The notes under the pieces are model-generated. The model did no database searches and was not told the origin of the DNA. It was given only the letters and a program-made list of their open reading frames with translations. From assembly GCA_043798815.1 (NCBI GenBank), contig JAZDOH010000085.1:1-5118 (forward strand): 5,118 nt of DNA. The letters are read 5' to 3'. The position numbers and the translations under genes are program-made. Source of the DNA: JAZDOH01 sp043798815 (GTDB taxonomy: Bacteria; Patescibacteriota; Gracilibacteria; UM-FILTER-43-11). Shown piece by piece: positions 1 to 5,104 of the stretch; the stretch's first letter is position 1; each line of letters opens with the position of its first letter.

Positions 1-435
1 TTCTTCAAGTATCACTGTATAGCTATCTTTCCACATTCTTCTTAAAATACCGTAGCCTCGGACTCTGTCATATACATAACCAGTTTGGAAGAGATACTGT
101 ATTAGCTTTTCTCGTTGTTTTTCAGATGCGTGCAAGCTTATTTCATTTAAAATAACTGAACAAGCCTGTTTTTTATAATACGAATCAAGACTGGGTGCTA
201 CCGCAAGAAGTTGATCAAATAGAGTTAGGTATTCGCTTTTTTCACCCTTTTTCAAATCATTATTTATTTTGTAAAGGAAGAGTTTTCGTTTGTAAATATC
301 TTGGTTAAATCCAAGATCCAGAGCTTTGCAGGTTTCTTCCGATGAGATCGAAAAAAGCCAGCCTTGAAAAAGATAATAACCATCGTCTTTGTCTGTTAGC
401 CTTCTGAAATTCCTTAGAAAAAAACTTTTATCCAA
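1..435 (-). CDS. Helix-rich hypothetical protein, partial (3' end beyond left edge)
   Basis: An open minus-strand frame of 145 codons runs off the left edge without a stop. I do not recognise the family. The translation is rich in amphipathic helix-like segments with many Leu, Tyr, Lys and Glu (for example GYYLFQGWLF, LTLFDQLLAVAP, KQREKLIQYLF), which would suit an all-helical or helical-repeat fold. There is no signal peptide, membrane segment or metal motif. The start is uncertain: the only plausible initiation codon after the upstream in-frame TAA (451-453) is TTG at 433-435, and it has no ribosome-binding site. The first in-frame ATG is near the left edge, so the gene may use TTG or may have lost its true 5' end. 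It is AT-rich like its neighbours, lies on the same strand as the two small genes to its right, and follows the palindrome at 520-612. It could be the next cargo gene of a cassette array. Confidence 0.55.
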   Translation of the reverse strand, partial: MDKSFFLRNFRRLTDKDDGYYLFQGWLFSISSEETCKALDLGFNQDIYKRKLFLYKINNDLKKGEKSEYLTLFDQLLAVAPSLDSYYKKQACSVILNEISLHASEKQREKLIQYLFQTGYVYDRVRGYGILRRMWKDSYTVILEE

Positions 436-471
436 ATTGAATTGTAAAAATTAATTATTATCAAGAGTATA

Positions 472-516
472 TTAATACTTTTTATCTAAACAATCTAAAC
501 ATTGGATAGGAAGCAT
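472..516 (-). other. Tiny ORF (14 codons) right after the attC-like element
   Basis: An ATG at 514-516 lies 3 nt after the GTTGTGC end of the palindrome on the minus strand. It opens 14 codons (MLPIQCLDCLDKKY) before a TAA at 472-474. The frame is the same as that of the partial protein starting at 435, with a second in-frame TAA at 451-453 between them. It could be the broken 5' end of that gene, a short peptide, or chance. The rest of 436-519 is AT-rich and contains a weak -10-like TATACT. I see no firm regulatory site there. Confidence 0.2.
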
Positions 517-519
517 TTC

Positions 520-612
520 GCACAACGTTTCGGGCGAGCCGATATTTTGTGGTGGTAAACTGTTTGGGTTAAGCCCAACACCACTGCAAAAATGGGTGAG
601 CGAACGTTAAAA
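520..612 (-). repeat. attC-like imperfect palindrome after the zinc-ribbon gene
   Basis: This 93-bp stretch folds back on itself. The outer AACGTT at 524-529 pairs with AACGTT at 603-608. TTTT 545-548 pairs with AAAA 588-591 across a TGC bulge. GTGGTG 549-554 pairs with CACCAC 579-584, and TTGGG 564-568 pairs with CCCAA 574-578 around a TTAAG loop. Read on the minus strand it begins TTTTAAC and ends GTTGTGC. These approximate the RYYYAAC and GTTRRRY core boxes of integron attC sites, and the length falls in the known attC range. It starts 5 nt after the zinc-ribbon stop, where a cassette recombination site should sit. There is no T-tract, so it is not an ordinary terminator. The assignment is by shape and position only, because no integrase is in the window. 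Confidence 0.5.
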
Positions 613-617
613 TAAAA

Positions 618-773
618 TTATTTTTTCTTCCAATTCCAACCACATTTCTTGCATTCGTATCGCATTGACTCTGTTTCTCCCATATATTTTACAGATTCTC
701 CTTCTGGGGTAAAACGAGCCATTTCGATTTCTTTTATATCTTCTGAGCTACATTTTGGACAGGTCATTTTCAT
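618..773 (-). CDS. Small zinc-ribbon protein (51 aa)
   Basis: ATG at 771-773 opens 51 codons ending in TAA at 618-620. The protein begins MKMTCPKCSSEDI and ends YECKKCGWNWKKK. It has two CxxC knuckles, CPKC (residues 5-8) and CKKC (residues 41-44), separated by about 32 mostly charged residues. That is the four-cysteine layout of a zinc ribbon (TFIIS/rubredoxin-like knuckles), so it very probably binds one zinc ion. Its partner is unknown. Proteins of this kind bind nucleic acid or act as small adaptors. The basic tail and Trp-x-Trp after the second knuckle suit nucleic-acid contact, but that is inference. ATG at residue 3 is an alternative start. No ribosome-binding site precedes either. The downstream attC-like palindrome begins 5 nt after the stop, so the gene and palindrome together look like one cassette. 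Confidence 0.75.
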   Translation of the reverse strand: MKMTCPKCSSEDIKEIEMARFTPEGESVKYMGETESMRYECKKCGWNWKKK

Positions 774-801
774 GCAATTGAAGTTAAAAAAATATTTTAT
801 T

Positions 802-831
802 TAGCAACCTGCCGACTAGTCCGTGTTATAG
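802..831 (-). repeat. Short AAC...GTT element between two small genes (possible minimal or degenerate attC)
   Basis: Plus-strand TAGCAAC (802-808) and GTTATAG (825-831) bracket a perfect 8-bp palindrome, GACTAGTC (814-821). On the minus strand this reads TATAAC, then the palindrome, then GTTGCTA. It sits between the stop of the membrane-protein gene (840) and the start of the zinc-ribbon gene (773), the position expected for a cassette junction. At 30 bp it is far shorter than usual attC sites and pairs only weakly outside the core, so it may be degenerate or unrelated. Confidence 0.25.
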
Positions 832-839
832 GATGTAAA

Positions 840-1070
840 TTATTTTTCACCTTTTTCATTTTTCAAGTAATTATTTCTCCAAATTTTTAAGCATATGCCT
901 ACTCCAATACATAAGGGTATTTTAATAGCCCAAGAGAAATGCATGAACCAGATATAGATTCCGCCAAACATCCAAATAATTCCAAGAAATAATGGAAGCA
1001 CTAAGGAGTATAAAAAAATTTCATATATCCACATAAATGCCTCTAATAACCAATCTAAAGTTTTTTTCAT
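840..1070 (-). CDS. Small two-helix membrane protein (76 aa)
   Basis: ATG at 1068-1070 opens a 76-codon frame ending in TAA at 840-842. The product is strongly hydrophobic and Trp/Phe/Ile-rich. A first membrane segment spans about residues 18-35 and a second about residues 38-61, joined by a tight GG turn. The ends are charged: MKKT at the N-terminus and a Lys/Asn/Glu tail (LKNEKGEK) at the C-terminus. A helical hairpin in the inner membrane is the natural reading, and by the positive-inside rule both ends are probably cytoplasmic. Lys50 inside the second helix is unusual. There is no conserved motif that I recognise, and no function can be given. No ribosome-binding site precedes the ATG. 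A weak promoter-like pair, TTGAAT (1106-1111) and TAAATT (1084-1089) with 16-bp spacing on the minus strand, lies upstream. It is the first of three same-strand genes in the AT-rich block. Confidence 0.6.
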   Translation of the reverse strand: MKKTLDWLLEAFMWIYEIFLYSLVLPLFLGIIWMFGGIYIWFMHFSWAIKIPLCIGVGICLKIWRNNYLKNEKGEK

Positions 1071-1289
1071 AGCGGTGAAAAATAATTTATTTTATATTAC
1101 TCTGTATTCAATTCATTTTAAAATAAAAACTTGGCAATGGCAAAAATTTATGTCCCTTTTTATACCAAAATCTGCTAAAAAAGGTACCATTTTTGAAAAG
1201 CGCTGAAAACGTACCGCAAAGGGGAAGATCGGTGACTGGCCCGTACGACTCGCTTTGCCAAACCGGGCTCCCCTGGAGGAAGGCTAACG
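1071..1289. other. Intergenic region holding the composition boundary
   Basis: Divergent space between the minus-strand membrane gene and the dinG leader. The left part (to about 1195) is AT-rich with long A and T runs. From about 1195 the sequence becomes GC-richer and lacks such runs. Frames are open for about 67 codons on each strand (1111-1311 minus, 1128-1324 plus) but have no credible start, so I do not call genes. GGGGA (1219-1223) can pair with TCCCC (1269-1273) around an imperfect hairpin. I cannot match this to a known RNA family. Confidence 0.4.
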
Positions 1290-1346
1290 ATGGTCGCGGC
1301 GATGCTCTCGCTCAAAGTGTCTTGTGAGTGTCTTGTGATATATTAA
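1275..1346 (+). CDS. Possible 18-codon leader ORF with strong ribosome-binding site, before dinG
   Basis: GGAGGAAGG at 1275-1283 is the best Shine-Dalgarno sequence in the window. It sits 6 nt before ATG at 1290-1292, which opens MVAAMLSLKVSCECLVIY and stops with TAA at 1344-1346. That stop is 17 nt before the dinG ATG. No run of regulatory codons for one amino acid is present, so it is not a classical attenuator peptide. It could couple translation into dinG, or be a chance ORF. It would only be transcribed from a promoter upstream of about 1270, not from the -10 box at 1339. The listed span includes the ribosome-binding site; coding starts at 1290. Confidence 0.25.
   Translation, partial: GGRLTMVAAMLSLKVSCECLVIY
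1317..1338 (+). repeat. Perfect tandem duplication of an 11-bp unit
   Basis: GTGTCTTGTGA occurs at 1317-1327 and again at 1328-1338 with no mismatch and no gap. The duplication ends where the extended -10 of the dinG promoter begins. It also creates the in-frame GTG at 1328 that can be mistaken for the dinG start. Confidence 0.9.
1336..1344 (+). promoter_or_regulatory. Candidate extended -10 promoter for dinG
   Basis: TG-A-TATATT (TG at 1336-1337, hexamer 1339-1344) matches an extended -10 element. No good -35 lies at the normal distance, which is common for extended -10 promoters. A transcript starting near 1351 would have a leader of about 13 nt before ATG 1364. This supports that ATG over the GTG at 1328, which would not be transcribed. 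No LexA-type operator is visible. Confidence 0.35.
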
Positions 1347-1363
1347 CATCCAGACCACAGCTT

Positions 1364-4096
1364 ATGTTCAAAAAACCTTTCGTCGTTTTGGATTTGGAAA
1401 CCAGCGGCATTGATCCCAAGAATAATGACATCATTGAGATGGCGTTGATCCGCTATGAAAACGGAAAGGAGGTGGCGCGCATGGATTCGCTCATCAAAAT
1501 CGATTACGTTCTTCCCAAAATCATCACGGCCATCACGGGGATTACAGATGAAGAGATACGCGCCAAAGGGCAGCCGTTGCTGGAGGTAATACATGAAGCG
1601 GAACCGCTGCTGAGCGATGCGTATTTGATCGGCCACAACATCAATTTCGACGTGGGATTTTTAAAATCAAAGGGGGTAAAACTCGACGTGCTGGGATTGA
1701 TCGACACCGTGCCGCTCGCGCAAATCCTCATCCCATCTGCGCCCAGTTATAGTTTGGAATCGTTGGCATCTGATTTGGGAATTGAGCATACCGAAAGCCA
1801 CCGGGCCATGGGCGATGTGGAAGCCACACTGGATTTGTTCAAACACTTGCTGGGTGTTATTGATCAATTGCCGAAAGAAACGGTGGCGGAAATCCAAAAG
1901 CATGTGGCCAAAAGCTCGTGGGAAAGCGGAGTGGTGTTTTCCGACGTCGCTCCGAGCAAGCGCAAGCGAGCCGAAGGGGCTAAACCCCATGACTCCACTC
2001 ATCACACCGTTCTGAACGACGTGAGTATTCCCCCTTCCCCCATCGACCTCGACACCTTTTTTAAGAGCATGGCTCAGAGTTTTAAACAGTACGAAGAGCG
2101 GCCTCAGCAGCAGGAAATGGCAAAGGCCGTGCTCAACGCGTTTGAACATGGATATCACCTGATCGCGGAAGCGCCCACGGGAGTGGGAAAATCGCTGGCT
2201 TACCTGGCCGCGGCGGCGGAAACAGCGCTCAGGAACAAATCCAAAGTAGTTATTTCCACCAACACGCTCAATCTCCAGCAGCAATTGTACGAAAAAGACG
2301 TGCCGCTGCTCCTGCAGGTTTATAAAAACGTCACGGGCGGTTCGGGATTGAAAACCGCAGTGCTGAAAGGACGAAGCCATTACCTGTGTTTGCGCCGCTT
2401 GGCGGAATTCAAACGCCGTCCGCAGTTCAACGAAAAAGAAGTGGTGCTCCTCACTAAAATTTTGGTATGGCAGGCAATCACGAAAACGGGTGACAGCGGC
2501 GAAATTCACATCACGCGGGAGGAATCGTTGATTTGGGATTTTGAACTTTCGGCGGATAAAAAATACTGTTCGCCGGTTAAATGCCAGGCGTACGGCGAAT
2601 GCGGTTTGCATCGGGCGAGGGCGTTGGCGGAAACGGCGGATTTACTGATCGTGAATCACGCGCTTTTATGCGCGGATTTGGAAAGCGGCGGAGGGCTATT
2701 GCCGGAATATCAGTATTTGATCGTCGACGAAGCGCATCATTTTGAAGAAGCCGCCACCGACGCCTTTTCTTGCTCCGTGGGGCAGGAAAGCATTGCCTTG
2801 CCGATCAAATTGATGATGCAAAAACTGGAGGAATTGCGCCAAAAACACGGAACTCAGTTCAGCTCGCTCGAACCGCTGCTGCAAGAAATCCCCGCGCTTC
2901 AGCAATTCATCGACAACTTTTTCTCCGTGATCGCGCTATTCACCGGCCGCAATGTCCCGGATTCGGGTTACGAGGAACATTTGCTGATCGACTCAAGGAT
3001 TCTGGGCATGCCCGAATGGACAAATTTAGAAACGTCCATGGAAGAACTCTACGGTAAAGTTCACTATTGGCTCAAAAACCTGCGCGTGAGTCCGCTGGAA
3101 TTCTCTGACGAACTTTTGCAGGAAATGGAGGCGCTGGAAGAGCAACTCCACCGCCTCAAACTCTTTTTCAGTGAAGCGGAGACTGCGGAATCGGAACACC
3201 GTCAAATCCGCTGGATGTCCGCGAACCTTTCCGGCATCGTGTCGCTTCACATCGCGCCGTTGCTGACGGGCCCACGGCTAAAAGAAATGCTGTACGACCA
3301 AAAAAAGTCCATCATTCTTACTTCCGCGACACTGGCTACTCCCGTACCCAATGAAGAGATAGATGATCATCGCCCCTTCGGTTATTTGCGCCAAATGCTG
3401 GGGTTGGACGACCGGTTTGAAGAGCTTCTGCTGGATTCACCATTCAATTTTGAAACCCAAGCCTACGTGCTGCTGCCCACGGATATGCACCCGCTCACTT
3501 CGCCGCGGAGCATGGGCCAGGTGACGGAGTTCTTTGTGGCATTGATTCAGGCGACGGGCGGCGGAACGCTGGGGCTCTTCACCGCCTATTCCGCGATCGA
3601 AACTTTGTACTTGAACCTGATCAACCGTCCTGAGGGTCAGCAAACCCATATTTTGGGTCAGCGCATCAGCGGCGGCCGGAATAAAATCATGAAAGCTTAC
3701 CTGGCCGACCCCACCCACTCCGTGTTGCTCGGCACCTCCAGTTTTTGGGAAGGAATTGACATTAAAGGTGAAGGACTCACGTCGCTCATCATCCACAAAT
3801 TGCCTTTTGATGTGCCCAGCGAACCGATTTTTGCCGCCCGCCGGGCGTTATTCGGAAACGCGTTTATTGAATATGCTGTTCCCCGGGCCGTTTTGCGCTT
3901 CCGCCAGGGCTTTGGCCGCCTGATCCGGAGCAAGCGGGATTACGGCTGTCTGGTGGTGCTCGATAACCGCCTGACGACCAAAGATTTCGGCCAATGTTTT
4001 ATTGGAGCTCTGCCCAAAGGGATTACGGTGGAAAGGACTGGGTTAATGGAAATTCCGAACAAGATAAAAAAGTGGTTGCTATTGACAAAACCATAA
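1364..4096 (+). CDS. dinG: DinG-family helicase with N-terminal DEDDh 3'-5' exonuclease domain
   Basis: A 910-residue ATP-dependent 5'-3' DNA helicase of superfamily 2 (XPD/DinG group) joined to a DnaQ-like exonuclease, acting in the cytoplasm on blocked or branched DNA. Residues 1-165 form the exonuclease: D10 and E12 in LDLETSG, D96 in GHNINFD, and H146/D151 in HRAMGD complete DEDDh. A linker leads to the helicase: Walker A APTGVGKS (270-277), DEAH box (455-458), TSATLA (653-658), GTSSFWEGID (790-799) and QGFGRLIR (848-855). Cys342, Cys402, Cys407 and Cys413 can ligate a 4Fe-4S cluster. The spacing of the last three equals that of E. coli DinG (194/199/205). Length resembles exonuclease-fused DinG of Firmicutes (about 900-930), not the 716-residue E. 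coli form. ATG 1364 is chosen because the exonuclease fold begins there. GTG 1328 (922 residues) is the alternative, and a TGA at 1325-1327 blocks anything longer. All key residues are present, so it should be active. Confidence 0.95.
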   Translation: MFKKPFVVLDLETSGIDPKNNDIIEMALIRYENGKEVARMDSLIKIDYVLPKIITAITGITDEEIRAKGQPLLEVIHEAEPLLSDAYLIGHNINFDVGFLKSKGVKLDVLGLIDTVPLAQILIPSAPSYSLESLASDLGIEHTESHRAMGDVEATLDLFKHLLGVIDQLPKETVAEIQKHVAKSSWESGVVFSDVAPSKRKRAEGAKPHDSTHHTVLNDVSIPPSPIDLDTFFKSMAQSFKQYEERPQQQEMAKAVLNAFEHGYHLIAEAPTGVGKSLAYLAAAAETALRNKSKVVISTNTLNLQQQLYEKDVPLLLQVYKNVTGGSGLKTAVLKGRSHYLCLRRLAEFKRRPQFNEKEVVLLTKILVWQAITKTGDSGEIHITREESLIWDFELSADKKYCSPVKCQAYGECGLHRARALAETADLLIVNHALLCADLESGGGLLPEYQYLIVDEAHHFEEAATDAFSCSVGQESIALPIKLMMQKLEELRQKHGTQFSSLEPLLQEIPALQQFIDNFFSVIALFTGRNVPDSGYEEHLLIDSRILGMPEWTNLETSMEELYGKVHYWLKNLRVSPLEFSDELLQEMEALEEQLHRLKLFFSEAETAESEHRQIRWMSANLSGIVSLHIAPLLTGPRLKEMLYDQKKSIILTSATLATPVPNEEIDDHRPFGYLRQMLGLDDRFEELLLDSPFNFETQAYVLLPTDMHPLTSPRSMGQVTEFFVALIQATGGGTLGLFTAYSAIETLYLNLINRPEGQQTHILGQRISGGRNKIMKAYLADPTHSVLLGTSSFWEGIDIKGEGLTSLIIHKLPFDVPSEPIFAARRALFGNAFIEYAVPRAVLRFRQGFGRLIRSKRDYGCLVVLDNRLTTKDFGQCFIGALPKGITVERTGLMEIPNKIKKWLLLTKP

Positions 4097-4117
4097 AAAG
4101 TATGATAAAATTATCAT
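4082..4117 (+). promoter_or_regulatory. Near-consensus sigma-70 promoter with palindrome over the -10 box
   Basis: TTGACA (4082-4087) is a perfect -35 hexamer. An 18-bp spacer leads to TAAAAT (4106-4111), which also carries the TG of an extended -10 at 4103-4104. Transcription should begin near 4118, leaving a leader of about 16 nt before the lipoprotein ATG. The -35 overlaps the final codons of dinG. A perfect inverted repeat, ATGATAA-AA-TTATCAT (4102-4117), covers the -10 and could be an operator. It is too AT-rich and lacks the T-run needed for a terminator. Confidence 0.65.
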
Positions 4118-4133
4118 GTAAAATAACTTTTAT

Positions 4134-4580
4134 ATGAAAAACTCTTCTAAACCAGGTTATTATGAATCGCCCAAGAGGGGTGGTTTACTAAGTAGACTAG
4201 CTTTGGCAGGTGTGCTGGCCACAGCTGCTTGTACTCCTAATGCGAATCCTCCTGATCGTGGTCAGGGGTTATCCCTATCTGTTCATGATACTACCATGGC
4301 AATTAGGGCCTATCTCTCTAAAATGCCAAGGGCAAAAAACGATTCAGCTTTCGCCGCGAACATTAATCAATTGAAAGTTTTTAAAATGTTAGAAAGAGGC
4401 GATGAGGAATTTGATGAATTTGTAGAAGATATTCGACTAGATGATGGATTTCAATTTGATGGAGCAAGGCCTTCTGACGTGGTTCGCATTACATTGGCAA
4501 AAACAGGTGTGGAAGAACGTGTATCAAATGCAGTCGCTTTTGACGCAAGTGGCAAGGTAACAGGCTGGGTAGGCTACTAA
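4134..4580 (+). CDS. Putative small lipoprotein of unknown function (148 aa)
   Basis: The product starts with a long basic n-region (to about R21). A short hydrophobic stretch follows (LALAGVLATAA, residues 22-32), then Cys33 in the context TAACTPN. This fits a signal peptide with a lipidated cysteine, although the -3 residue is Thr rather than the usual Leu, so cleavage by signal peptidase I is possible. The mature part (about 116 residues) is soluble, has an acidic patch in the middle (ERGDEEFDEFVEDI, residues 84-97) and ends in a Val/Ala-rich, strand-like stretch closing with GKVTGWVGY. I do not recognise the family. ATG 4134 is the natural start because it lies just downstream of a strong promoter; there is no ribosome-binding site. 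It is more AT-rich than dinG and transcribed on its own. Its last 4 bp overlap the end of the convergent HNH gene. Confidence 0.7.
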   Translation: MKNSSKPGYYESPKRGGLLSRLALAGVLATAACTPNANPPDRGQGLSLSVHDTTMAIRAYLSKMPRAKNDSAFAANINQLKVFKMLERGDEEFDEFVEDIRLDDGFQFDGARPSDVVRITLAKTGVEERVSNAVAFDASGKVTGWVGY

Positions 4581-4833
4581 AGTTTCCTGTATTGCATCAC
4601 CTTTCGATCAACCACGTAGGTCGCGCCCTCACGGTTCGCCTCTTCGCGTACCTTCCACTCCGTCGCCGCACTCTGCTCCCGCTCAATCAAACCATGATGA
4701 GCCAGTCTTTCATGAGCTTTGCATAGCGGCACCAGTGTTTTTGGGTCATGCGTCCTTTCGAGGGCGAATCGTCGAGTATGGTGAAAAATCTGGTAAGTCC
4801 TTGCACACCCCGGGTACGCGCATTGCCCATTGG

Positions 4834-4841
4834 TTTTTTTT
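4834..4841 (-). other. Frameshift site: run of eight A in the HNH gene
   Basis: The coding (minus) strand reads CTC, eight A, then CCAATGG. With seven A, the codons CTC AAA AAA ACC AAT GGG give LKKTNG and continue into the zinc knuckle. With eight A, the frame runs into NQWAMRVPG and an unrelated tail. A homopolymer of this length is a hotspot for replication, sequencing and RNA-polymerase slippage errors. Confidence 0.8.
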
Positions 4842-5086
4842 GAGCACATGATTTTTAATGCGCACGGGGATATATCGTTTGGTTGTCACCACTGGTTCAG
4901 GCATTTCCGCGGCTAATTTTTCTTCCCGCAATGTCAGAAATTCCCGAATCAAAGTGCTCCAGTCACTTTGACCTTTAAGTTTTTGCAATGCTTCCGCCGT
5001 CTCGCGGTCAAGCTCCATCGACAAAACGACCGCTTCCGTCCCGGGACGGGCGCAATCAGCAGAGCTTTCTTGTGACGCGTCAAGGC

Positions 5087-5104
5087 CGGCCGGGCGACCG
5101 GCCG
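5087..5104. repeat. GC-rich hairpin with GCGA tetraloop at right edge
   Basis: CGGCCGG (5087-5093) and CCGGCCG (5098-5104) are perfect inverted repeats around GCGA, a GNRA-type loop. They lie inside the upstream open frame of the HNH gene, which there encodes an Ala/Arg/Gly/Pro-rich stretch. With no T-run on either side it is not a typical intrinsic terminator, and it may simply reflect high local GC. Confidence 0.5.

Noticed and set aside
1111..1311. Open minus-strand frame of 67 codons between the membrane gene and dinG
   Set aside because: No usable start codon, crosses the composition boundary, and overlaps an equally open plus-strand frame; likely chance.
1128..1327. In-frame upstream extension of dinG across a TGA (1325-1327), as if TGA were recoded as in Gracilibacteria-type codes
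   Set aside because: dinG itself has no in-frame TGA in 910 codons, unlike genes in TGA-recoding genomes, and the extension resembles no exonuclease sequence.
1200..1340. Possible structured RNA (SRP, RNase P or tRNA-like) in the GC-rich leader of dinG
   Set aside because: Only short pairings such as GGGGA/TCCCC were found; no signature of a known RNA family was seen.
1195..1363. LexA-type SOS box upstream of dinG
   Set aside because: Neither a CTGT-N8-ACAG nor a GAAC-N4-GTTC pattern is present in the upstream region.
1667..2611. 314-codon minus-strand ORF opposite dinG
   Set aside because: Lies entirely antisense to a well-supported helicase gene; its protein has no recognisable domain, so it is a shadow ORF.
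4097..4120. Rho-independent terminator after dinG
   Set aside because: The inverted repeat has an all-AT-type stem with a 2-nt loop and no following T-run; it overlaps a promoter -10 and fits an operator better.
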